Assembly (NCBI GenBank): GCA_034435675.1
Contig: DAOTWP010000238.1
Coordinates: 1-38,548, forward strand
Source: DAOTWP01 sp034435675
Lineage (GTDB): Bacteria > Chloroflexota > Anaerolineae > Aggregatilineales > Phototrophicaceae
Direction of reading: 5' to 3'
DNA length: 38,548 bases
Shown: positions 15,970 through 22,354 of the stretch, piece by piece
Numbering within the stretch: the first letter of the stretch is position 1
Layout: each line of letters starts with the position of its first letter
The notes under the pieces: model-generated
Seen by the model: only the letters and a program-made list of their open reading frames with translations
The model's database searches: none
What the model was told of the DNA's origin: nothing
Position numbers and translations under genes: made by a program

Positions 15970-17280
15970 ATGCCAGGTGTTTCACAGCGAACAGCGCTTC
16001 CCAATACTGAGAATATCCACCGGCAGACGTTTGACAACGGCATTACGGTGCTAATTTACGAGAACTTCGCGGCGCAGTCGGTAATTATCACTGGCGCGCT
16101 TCTGGCGGGCAGCCTGAACGAAACGGCGGATAAGAACGGGCTGGCGGCGCTGACTGCCAGCGCCCTGATGCGCGGCACGATTCGGCGTGACTTCGACGCG
16201 GTGCATGCAGCGCTGGAAGACATTGGCGCGGATCTGGGCTACAGCGCAGGAGTACACCGCACACGCTTTTACGGCAAGGCGCTGGCAGAAGACCTGCCGA
16301 CACTGCTCGATGTTCTGGCAGACACGCTGCAACACCCCGCATTTCCCGAAGCACAGGTTGAACTGCTGCGCAGCGAAATTATGACCGGGCTGCATATTCG
16401 CGAGCAGGACACCCGCGCGCGGGCAGGACGCGCGTTTCGGGAAGCCCTGTATCCGCCGCTGCATCCCTACTATTACAGCGTGCGCGGAACACTGGACAGT
16501 GTGCCGAACCTGCACCTAGAGGATTTGCGCGCATTTCACCGGCAGCATTATCAGCCGCAGGGGCTGCTTCTGGTGATCGTCGGGGCAGTGCAGACCCAGG
16601 CTGCGCTGGAACAGGCGCAGCGCGCGCTGGGCGACTGGCGCGGCACTGTGCAACCGGATACCCCTGCCCTGCCCCTGTTGGAAAAACCGCGTGGCGTACA
16701 GCGCGTTGAGGTAACACTGGCGGGCAAAACGCAGTCTGATCTGGTCATCGGCGTGGCGGGTCCGGCGCGGGATGCTGATGACTATTTCGCCGCAATGCTG
16801 GTTAACAGCGTGCTGGGTCAGTTTGGCATGATGGGACGTATCGGGGCGGAAGTGCGCGAAAAACGAGGGCTGGCATATTACGCCTCCAGCCGGATTGAAG
16901 GCGGATATGGTCCGGGGGCATGGTCCATCAGTGCGGGAGTTAACCCGCTGAATGTGCAGCAGGCAGTCGAGGTTATTGCACAGGAACTGCGCCGGATCAG
17001 CATGGAGCCGGTCAGCGCGGAGGATCTGGCGGATAACCAGTCGTATTTTGTTGGGCGTTTGCCACTGCAACTGGAAAGCAATGAGGGGATTGCCGGGGCG
17101 ATCCTTAGCATGGAGAGTTTCAACCTCGGTCTGGATTATCTGCTGCAATATCGCGATACCGTCTACCGCCTGACAGCGCAGGATTTGCTGGCGGCGGCAC
17201 AGCATTACTGGGGCGCGGATGCCGGCGACTACGTGCTGGCGTTGGCGGGTCCCGCGCTGGAAGGAATGAGAAACCTTTAA
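15970..17280 (+). CDS. M16 family peptidase-like protein, inactive subunit
   Basis: 436 residues with the same two-domain M16 fold. The zinc site is lost: the position of HxxEH reads GLAALTASALMRGT. The C-terminal domain keeps the conserved substrate-binding Arg/Tyr pair in REKRGLAYYASS (near residues 297-308), the hallmark of the non-catalytic partner in M16B heterodimers. The ATG is six bases after the catalytic subunit's stop and its ribosome-binding site (AGGAGTGA) overlaps that stop, so both chains are made together, as expected for an obligate heterodimer. No signal peptide. Confidence 0.93.
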   Translation: MPGVSQRTALPNTENIHRQTFDNGITVLIYENFAAQSVIITGALLAGSLNETADKNGLAALTASALMRGTIRRDFDAVHAALEDIGADLGYSAGVHRTRFYGKALAEDLPTLLDVLADTLQHPAFPEAQVELLRSEIMTGLHIREQDTRARAGRAFREALYPPLHPYYYSVRGTLDSVPNLHLEDLRAFHRQHYQPQGLLLVIVGAVQTQAALEQAQRALGDWRGTVQPDTPALPLLEKPRGVQRVEVTLAGKTQSDLVIGVAGPARDADDYFAAMLVNSVLGQFGMMGRIGAEVREKRGLAYYASSRIEGGYGPGAWSISAGVNPLNVQQAVEVIAQELRRISMEPVSAEDLADNQSYFVGRLPLQLESNEGIAGAILSMESFNLGLDYLLQYRDTVYRLTAQDLLAAAQHYWGADAGDYVLALAGPALEGMRNL

Positions 17281-17365
17281 GTGCCGTGAAGTATCCCTGT
17301 CCGTGAGGTGCGGCAGGCGCTAAGATTACGCTGACTGTATCTAGCACGGAAAGTGGATTTCTGGA

Positions 17366-18565
17366 ATGAAACTCATCAGTGTTGCGATGCTGCTTGTGCT
17401 GCTGGCATTTGGTGGTGCGGTTGTTCAGGAAACTGCCGCGCAGGAGGACGAAGCGCCGCTAATCTTTCGCAGCAGTGCCCCTGATCCCAGCCAATTCATC
17501 CTGACACAGCTTGCCAGCGGGTTTGATCGCCCGCTTTATATGACTCATGCCGGGGATGGCAGTGGACGGCTATTCGTCCTGGAGCAGTCCGGTAAAATCT
17601 GGATATTGCAGCAGGGAGCGCGGCTGGATACCCCGTTTCTGGATATTTCCGGTTTGCTGACGCGCGATGTCTTTGGTGGCGGCTATACAGAACGTGGGCT
17701 GCTGGGGCTGGCATTTCATCCGCAGTACGCGCAGAATGGGCAGTTCTTCATCAATTACACGGATCGCAGCGGCAGCAGCGTTGTCGCACGCTATGTTGTG
17801 TCCGATTCCGATGCTGCCCTGGCGAATCCTGACAGCGCGGAAGTTCTGCTGACGATCCAGCAGCCTTACGCTAACCATAACGGCGGGCAGATGGCTTTTG
17901 GACCCGACGGTTATCTGTATGTGTCTGTAGGCGATGGTGGTTCGGCAGGCGATCCACAAAATAACGCACAAAATCCCTATAACCTGCTGGGCAAAATTTT
18001 GCGGCTGGATGTGGACAGCGCTGTTCCCTATGCCATTCCGCCGGACAATCCCTTTGCTGCTGGCGGGGGCGCACCAGAAATCTGGGCGTGGGGGCTGCGC
18101 AACGTCTGGCGTTTCAGCTTTGACCGTGCCACGAGCGACCTTTATCTCGCGGATGTCGGGCAGAACCAGTGGGAGGAAGTCAACTTCCAGCCTGCGGGCA
18201 GCCCTGGCGGTCAAAACTACGGCTGGCGTGTGTACGAAGGCATGCACCGCTACAGCGGCGAGACGGGCACAGACGCGATGGTGCTGCCGGTGCTGGAATA
18301 CCCGCATGGCGCGCTGGGGTGTTCGATTTCTGGTGGCTATGTTTATCGCGGTACGGCACTGCCCGACCTGCAAGCGGTCTACCTGTATTCCGACTTTTGC
18401 AGCGGAATTGTGTGGGGCGCATGGCGTGACGAGTCCGCTGCCTGGCAGAATATGATATTGACCGAAACGGGCAGATCCATCAGTTCGTTTGGCGAAGATG
18501 AAGTCGGTGAGTTGTATCTGCTGGATTACAGCGGGACCATTTTTGCGTTCAGCCCCTTGAACTGA
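17366..18565 (+). CDS. Secreted PQQ-dependent sugar dehydrogenase-like protein
   Basis: 399 residues with a signal peptide (1-25, MKLISVAMLLVLLAFGG start, ETAAQ cleavage area) and a six-bladed propeller of the soluble aldose/glucose dehydrogenase family (GSDH). Family markers: TERGLLGLAFHPQY (108-121), YANHNGGQMAFGPDGYLYVSVGDGG (168-192) with His171 at the position of the catalytic base, PEIWAWGLRNVWRFSFD, and GQNQWEEVN. The family oxidises aldose sugars using PQQ and calcium outside the cytoplasm. Many homologues are of unproven activity, and no PQQ synthesis genes occur here. It is followed by its own terminator at 18604-18642. Confidence 0.88.
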   Translation: MKLISVAMLLVLLAFGGAVVQETAAQEDEAPLIFRSSAPDPSQFILTQLASGFDRPLYMTHAGDGSGRLFVLEQSGKIWILQQGARLDTPFLDISGLLTRDVFGGGYTERGLLGLAFHPQYAQNGQFFINYTDRSGSSVVARYVVSDSDAALANPDSAEVLLTIQQPYANHNGGQMAFGPDGYLYVSVGDGGSAGDPQNNAQNPYNLLGKILRLDVDSAVPYAIPPDNPFAAGGGAPEIWAWGLRNVWRFSFDRATSDLYLADVGQNQWEEVNFQPAGSPGGQNYGWRVYEGMHRYSGETGTDAMVLPVLEYPHGALGCSISGGYVYRGTALPDLQAVYLYSDFCSGIVWGAWRDESAAWQNMILTETGRSISSFGEDEVGELYLLDYSGTIFAFSPLN

Positions 18566-18603
18566 TTTCCTGCCATATATTGCTACTGTAAACGCAAAGG
18601 CAA

Positions 18604-18642
18604 AAGCAGCAGCACAACAGGTGATGTGCTGCTGTTTGTTTT
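18604..18642 (+). terminator. Rho-independent terminator
   Basis: CAGCAGCAC (18607-18615) and GTGCTGCTG (18626-18634) form a perfect 9-bp stem with a 10-nt loop, flanked by AAAA and TTTGTTTT. It ends the sugar dehydrogenase transcript. Confidence 0.88.
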
Positions 18643-18715
18643 GTACCTGTGATGAAGAAACCGTTTACGAATCTCAAATTGTGCCGAAAATGCCTTAATA
18701 GTGAGTAATGTTTAC

Positions 18716-18744
18716 TGGACTGTTAATATTGATTACGCTACAAT
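18716..18744 (+). promoter_or_regulatory. Sigma-70-type promoter of the TPR gene
   Basis: TGGACT (-35, 4 of 6) at 18716-18721, a 17-bp spacer, and TACAAT (-10, 5 of 6) at 18739-18744. The implied leader is about 95 nt. Confidence 0.55.
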
Positions 18745-18846
18745 CAGTTGATGCGTGCAAAGCGAAAACACAACTCCTAGCCACATAACTAACAAACTAC
18801 AACTCACATACTTGATCATAGTCGATGCACGCTCGGAGGAAAGCAC

Positions 18847-20034
18847 ATGGCAGCCAGAAAGCTCATCCAGGATTGGTTAGCCGATGTTCGCACTGCTCAT
18901 CATTTGCAGGACACCAAATGGTTTCGTCGCAAGATTAACAAGCTAAAGGAGGTAATCGAACGCGGTCTGTTCACCAGCAGCGAGGAGCACCGGCGCTGTG
19001 CCACAGAAATGCTGCTATTGGTTTTTCCTTATGCGATGATGCGGGAGGATTTGGGGACGTGGGCAGCGATGCTGGAAGAGGCAGCATCACACGCCAGGGA
19101 TCATCAAAAACATGCGATAGAAATGCGTTTATTGTCTGACATTGGCAGCAGCCACATAATACTGGCACGCCCTAAATACGCGCGGACGATTATCCAGATG
19201 GTTCAGCGCGAAGCGGATACGAAAGAACTGCCAGATCACCAGCTTGATGCCTACATTGGTTTGCTCTATCTTCAGACCATCACCAGCTCGGCGACCGTGA
19301 ATCCTACAATTGTGCGCGAAGCCATATCGCTGGCACAAATGCTTCAGAACCGGCGAGCAGAAGCGGCGTTATACCAGGCACTGGCATTTGCCTATATTTA
19401 TCGTGGCGAATATCAACGCGGGCTTGAGCATTGTGATCTTGCGCTGATGGCATGGGAGGATCTCGGCGACGATTACCAGCAGGGGCGTCTATTTTTTGGC
19501 AAGGCGCTGGCGTACCACAGTCTAAAGGAATTCGACAAAGCCGAAACATTCCTGAATCGGGCGGAGACCTGGTTGGGGAAAGCTGGAGTGCGCGGACCGC
19601 GCGAAGTCGGCTTGATCGCGCACACACGCGGGACGATTGAGCTGTCACGGCGACAGCTTGATAAAGCTGAAGAGCACCTTGAAACGGCATTGGAGCTATT
19701 TGAGCGCTATGGCGAACGTTTCTATATTGCTGTGGCGCTTGATACACTGGCAAGGGCACAGATTCGCAATCAGAAGTGTGATGCCGCCTACCAGAACCTG
19801 ACGCGAGCCATGGGAATCTGGAATGATTATCAGCACATTTATTATCAGGCGGTCACTGCTTATGCCTTCGGGATGCTCTATATGCGCAAAGAGGATCTAC
19901 CACAGGCGCTGGACTGGTTGGCAGAATCTGAAAGGCTGTGCAGCGATGTCAATGTACCCCGCCGCGAAGAACTGCTGTGGTGTATCAATGCAGCGCGGCG
20001 CGAAATTGAAGAAGCCAACATCATTTGGGATTGA
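18847..20034 (+). CDS. Rap-like tetratricopeptide repeat protein without DNA-binding domain
   Basis: 395 residues; ATG with a strong GGAGGAAA site. The protein is all helical. TPR hairpins are clear in the C-terminal two thirds: AALYQALAFAYIYRGEYQRGLEHCDLAL (about 175-203), FFGKALAYHSLKEFDKAETFLNRAE (about 217-241), HTRGTIELSRRQLDKAEEHLETALELFERYG (about 258-288), AYAFGMLYMRKEDLPQALDWLAESERL (about 340-367). The first 90 residues form a helical domain (WLADVRTAHHLQDTKWFRRKINKLKEVIERG). There is no HTH, kinase or signal peptide. Length and layout recall Rap phosphatase/regulator proteins of Bacillus, which are controlled by short exported peptides, but homology is not established. The following 780 nt hold no ordinary gene, only a structured region and two Gly-rich coding-like patches. 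Confidence 0.8.
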   Translation: MAARKLIQDWLADVRTAHHLQDTKWFRRKINKLKEVIERGLFTSSEEHRRCATEMLLLVFPYAMMREDLGTWAAMLEEAASHARDHQKHAIEMRLLSDIGSSHIILARPKYARTIIQMVQREADTKELPDHQLDAYIGLLYLQTITSSATVNPTIVREAISLAQMLQNRRAEAALYQALAFAYIYRGEYQRGLEHCDLALMAWEDLGDDYQQGRLFFGKALAYHSLKEFDKAETFLNRAETWLGKAGVRGPREVGLIAHTRGTIELSRRQLDKAEEHLETALELFERYGERFYIAVALDTLARAQIRNQKCDAAYQNLTRAMGIWNDYQHIYYQAVTAYAFGMLYMRKEDLPQALDWLAESERLCSDVNVPRREELLWCINAARREIEEANIIWD

Positions 20035-20083
20035 GCTGGCTTCTTACTCCTGCTTACTGGGCTTGCAATGCCGCGTTTAGCTG

Positions 20084-20125
20084 TTGGGCGGCGGCAGCGG
20101 TCCCGGTGGGTCGGGTGGGAGCATG
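20084..20125 (+). repeat. Gly/Ser-rich coding-like patch, copy 1
   Basis: Read in frame from 20084 it gives LGGGSGPGGSGGSM and stays open to a stop near 20380. The codons for GGSGG (20105-20119: GGT GGG TCG GGT GGG) differ from those in copy 2 only at third positions. There is no usual start codon with a ribosome-binding site; a TAG lies just before. Confidence 0.4.
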
Positions 20126-20146
20126 CACATATTGCACCTTCCTAAA

Positions 20147-20429
20147 ACTCAGCCTTACGACATCCTTACTTTCTCAAAGCAAGGAGGGCTGAGTCCCTCG
20201 GAAAGGGACAAGGATCGGACACAAAACGGACAGTGTTTTGTGGCGTTAGGTCATGCAGCAGCAGAGCATCCTCAGGGGTGCTCTGTTAGCATTCAAATGG
20301 CGCACATGAGTGCGCAAGATGCTTGCAAGCGTCCCCTGGTGTGCCAAGCCAAAGTACGAAATTCCCCCACCGAGCGATAGGAACTCCACGAGCACACTTT
20401 GGGGCACCCACGCGAACCAGCAGGTGGGT
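20147..20429 (+). ncRNA. Candidate structured non-coding RNA (unassigned)
   Basis: At least seven stems lie in 283 nt. Stems by position: 20147-20154 with 20187-20194 (8 bp, perfect) enclosing 20163-20172/20176-20185 (10 bp, one mismatch, CTC loop); 20193-20198/20204-20209 (6 bp, shares two bases with the first stem); 20220-20227/20235-20242 (8 bp, perfect, 7-nt loop); 20262-20271/20276-20285 (10 bp with one U-G pair, UCAG loop); 20300-20305/20310-20315 (6 bp, AUGA loop); 20318-20323/20328-20333 (6 bp with one U-G, UGCA loop); 20406-20411/20424-20429 (6 bp). The U-G pairs fit transcription on the plus strand better, although one A-C mismatch would be a wobble on the other strand. It does not show signatures of tmRNA, RNase P, SRP or E. 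coli-like 6S RNA that I could find. It could be a free RNA, part of the TPR 3' UTR, or a palindrome-rich non-autonomous element. Confidence 0.4.
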
Positions 20430-20547
20430 TTGATTGGGCTGTCAGCTTAGAAGAAGCCTTGATTCATGCAGCATATCGCTATATTTAGGCGGAAAGTGTC
20501 CACGGCAGGTGGCATCTCAAACGGCAGTTTGGCGTCGAAGATACCGA

Positions 20548-20592
20548 TCAGGGGGGGGCGGCGGTGGTTCAGGAGGATCAGGTGGCTTCATG
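20548..20592 (+). repeat. Gly/Ser-rich coding-like patch, copy 2
   Basis: In frame it reads SGGGGGGSGGSGGFM, followed by the hydrophobic tail LTPVLLYMLVIIFPQN and a stop at 20641-20643. The GGSGG codons (20572-20586: GGA GGA TCA GGT GGC) match copy 1 except at wobble positions. An ATG at 20467 opens a neighbouring frame (MQHIAIFRRKVSTAGG start); the run of eight G at 20551-20558 would join the two by a one-base slip or sequencing error. Confidence 0.4.
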
Positions 20593-20745
20593 CTTACACC
20601 TGTGCTTCTTTATATGCTTGTTATTATTTTCCCGCAAAATTAATACCCTGTCAAGCAGGTAAATATTCAGGTGTAGCTATTGATAACTGTGATTTAATCA
20701 GTTTCTGTCGCAGGTAAGCAGATGGCTAACCGTCAGGCAGACGAC

Positions 20746-20774
20746 TTGGAAAGTACGGGATTTCGCCCTATAGT
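20746..20774 (+). promoter_or_regulatory. Sigma-70-type promoter
   Basis: TTGGAA (4 of 6) at 20746-20751, a 17-bp spacer, and TATAGT (5 of 6) at 20769-20774. The start codon at 20816 follows after about 40 nt. Confidence 0.55.
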
Positions 20775-20815
20775 TGTGCATAAGGGATTTCAACCATGCA
20801 CTCAGGGCGATGAGA

Positions 20816-22240
20816 ATGATCAAACATGTTTCACTGTTTACTGCGCTGCTGCTCATAGTGCTGTTGGCTATTCCCGTACAGGCGCAAACGGCAACACCCA
20901 CCCCCCCTGATTACTTTGTTTCCCTGAGGGAGACCAACCTTTCGTCTGATGGCATCGAGGGCTATGTGACGATTGTCGTGCGCAACAACGGCGGTGCAGC
21001 CACACGTACGGTAACGGCGAATCTGCTCGATCTGGGCAATGCCAACCGGATTATTGCCTCGCAACCTGTGCCGCCGTTGACGACTGGCGAACAGACCGAA
21101 CTGACACTGACATTTTCAACCAGCCTGTTTACACCGGGCGCGATCCAGCTCTTACGTGTGGAAGTGGGTATTGACGAAATCGAGACCGCGCAGTCGGGCA
21201 CACTCTCGAATAATTTTGTGCCGATCAGCATTCGCATCCCTGAGCGCGCTATCCCGGCTCCATCCGCAGCGACGCCAACGCCCCCAGCCGGGGAGATTGC
21301 GCCAACCGCGCCGCTTGTCAGCGAGAGTCCTGCCAAGAGTGATGTGCAGAGTATATTAGACGGTATGTTGCAGCGTTGGGGGCTTGACCCCGCCAGCCCG
21401 CGCCAATCCGCGCTGGTGGCTGCCGGGGCGACCTTGATAGCCTTGTTTGTCGTGCTGCTGCTGCTGCTTGTGCGCACCATTTTGCGGCTGCTGCTGGAAC
21501 GCTCGCCTGCATTTGGCGCATGGCAGACGCCCTATGCCGGTCTGCCCCAGCAGGATACGAACACGATTGCCGGACGGCGGCAGTTGTGGCAGCAGTATGC
21601 CGCCAATAACCTGATTGATGCCCCGACGGTCGCTAACAGTGTACACGCGCGCAAACTGCTGCTGGGGATGAATGACCAGTTGTTTTCCGGTTGGCGGATT
21701 GTTTCGGTGCGGCTGACCCAGTATGACATGTATGGGCGTATTGCCCGCACCCAGCAGTTGGCGACCAGTTCGCTGCTGCGTGGCATCAACCGGCTGATCC
21801 GCAGGCGCAGCCGTCTGGGTGACTGGCGTCTCAGGCGGCAGTCACGGCGGATTGCACGGCTGCTGGTTAAACCCTTTGCCAGCCGGCTGAATAAACGCAA
21901 CGCTATGCTGCCAGTGGCGCTGGATTTACGCTTTCGCGGGATGCATGGTGAAGTGCGCATTCAGTTTGAGCTGTATCAGGTTGCGGAGCATACGTGGCGC
22001 CAGATTGACCGCTGGGAACCCGAAATGGCGGTGATGAGCAAGACGATTTACGAGAGTTATACGTATCCGATGTATGGACAGCGTAGTGATGAGTCTCTGC
22101 GCGCCTTCCGCAGACGCCTGCGCGAAAACACGGCAGATGTGCTGGTGAAAATGCTGCGCTGGGAACCTGCAATGCCTGCGCCTGGTGCCCCGGCAGAGAC
22201 GCCGCCGACAGAACCTGGTTTGCCTGTGGTGCCAGGATAA
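20816..22240 (+). CDS. Secreted membrane-anchored protein with CARDB-like domain and basic cytosolic tail
   Basis: 474 residues from the ATG at 20816 (AGGG eight bases upstream); an ATG two codons earlier is too close to that site. Residues 1-24 are a signal peptide (MIKHVSLFTALLLIVLLAIP, QAQ). Residues 28-155 look like a CARDB/Ig-type domain (VTIVVRNNGGAATRTVTANLLD shape), followed by a Pro/Thr-rich linker with ATPTPPAGE. One membrane helix lies at about 197-220 (ALVAAGATLIALFVVLLLLLV). The 250-residue C-terminal part is predicted cytosolic, has an Arg-rich stretch (LIRRRSRLGDWRLRRQSRRIARLL) and a mixed domain with YESYTYPMYGQRSDESLRAFRRR. No enzyme motif is recognised. It may link an outside sensor domain to a cytosolic partner. 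A perfect terminator follows. Confidence 0.75.
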   Translation: MIKHVSLFTALLLIVLLAIPVQAQTATPTPPDYFVSLRETNLSSDGIEGYVTIVVRNNGGAATRTVTANLLDLGNANRIIASQPVPPLTTGEQTELTLTFSTSLFTPGAIQLLRVEVGIDEIETAQSGTLSNNFVPISIRIPERAIPAPSAATPTPPAGEIAPTAPLVSESPAKSDVQSILDGMLQRWGLDPASPRQSALVAAGATLIALFVVLLLLLVRTILRLLLERSPAFGAWQTPYAGLPQQDTNTIAGRRQLWQQYAANNLIDAPTVANSVHARKLLLGMNDQLFSGWRIVSVRLTQYDMYGRIARTQQLATSSLLRGINRLIRRRSRLGDWRLRRQSRRIARLLVKPFASRLNKRNAMLPVALDLRFRGMHGEVRIQFELYQVAEHTWRQIDRWEPEMAVMSKTIYESYTYPMYGQRSDESLRAFRRRLRENTADVLVKMLRWEPAMPAPGAPAETPPTEPGLPVVPG

Positions 22241-22253
22241 GTCCAGGTGCTGC

Positions 22254-22286
22254 AAAAAAAGACCGAGTATTGCCCGGTCTTTTTTT
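22254..22286 (+). terminator. Bidirectional rho-independent terminator
   Basis: Seven A plus GACCG (22254-22265) and CGGTC plus seven T (22275-22286) form a perfect 12-bp inverted repeat with a 9-nt loop. Both strands show a GC stem followed by seven U, so it can end both the plus-strand gene at 20816 and the convergent fasciclin gene. Confidence 0.95.
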
Positions 22287-22354
22287 GTTGCCGTTGGTTT
22301 TATTGTCTGGTGATGCACGCCATGTACGCAGCGTGCATCGCCAGTAGACAGGTT

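Larger units (their letters stand above)
18566..18846. other. Intergenic region with terminator and TPR-gene promoter
   Basis: 281 bp: the terminator at 18604-18642, a promoter at 18716-18744, then an AT-rich leader of about 95 nt before the GGAGGAAA ribosome-binding site of the TPR gene. The stretch is markedly AT-rich compared with the surrounding genes. No gene is supported. Confidence 0.6.
20035..20815. other. Gene-poor region: structured-RNA candidate, GGSGG patches, promoter
   Basis: 781 bp after the TPR gene. It contains, in order, a Gly/Ser-coding patch at 20084-20125, a run of hairpins at 20147-20429, a second Gly/Ser-coding patch at 20548-20592 including a run of eight G, and a promoter at 20746-20774. 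Open frames here start at TTG codons without ribosome-binding sites, except a 62-codon frame at 20722 (preceded by AGGTAAG) that runs into the next gene and shows no family features. No transposase remnant was recognised. Confidence 0.55.

Noticed and set aside
20147..20429. tmRNA, RNase P RNA, SRP RNA or a CRISPR array
   Set aside because: The hairpin-rich region lacks the conserved core sequences of these RNAs and has no regular repeat-spacer pattern.
20722..20910. 62-codon open frame with an AGGTAAG site before the TPR-downstream gene
   Set aside because: It overlaps a promoter and the signal peptide of the next gene in another frame, and its sequence has no features; a leader peptide cannot be excluded.
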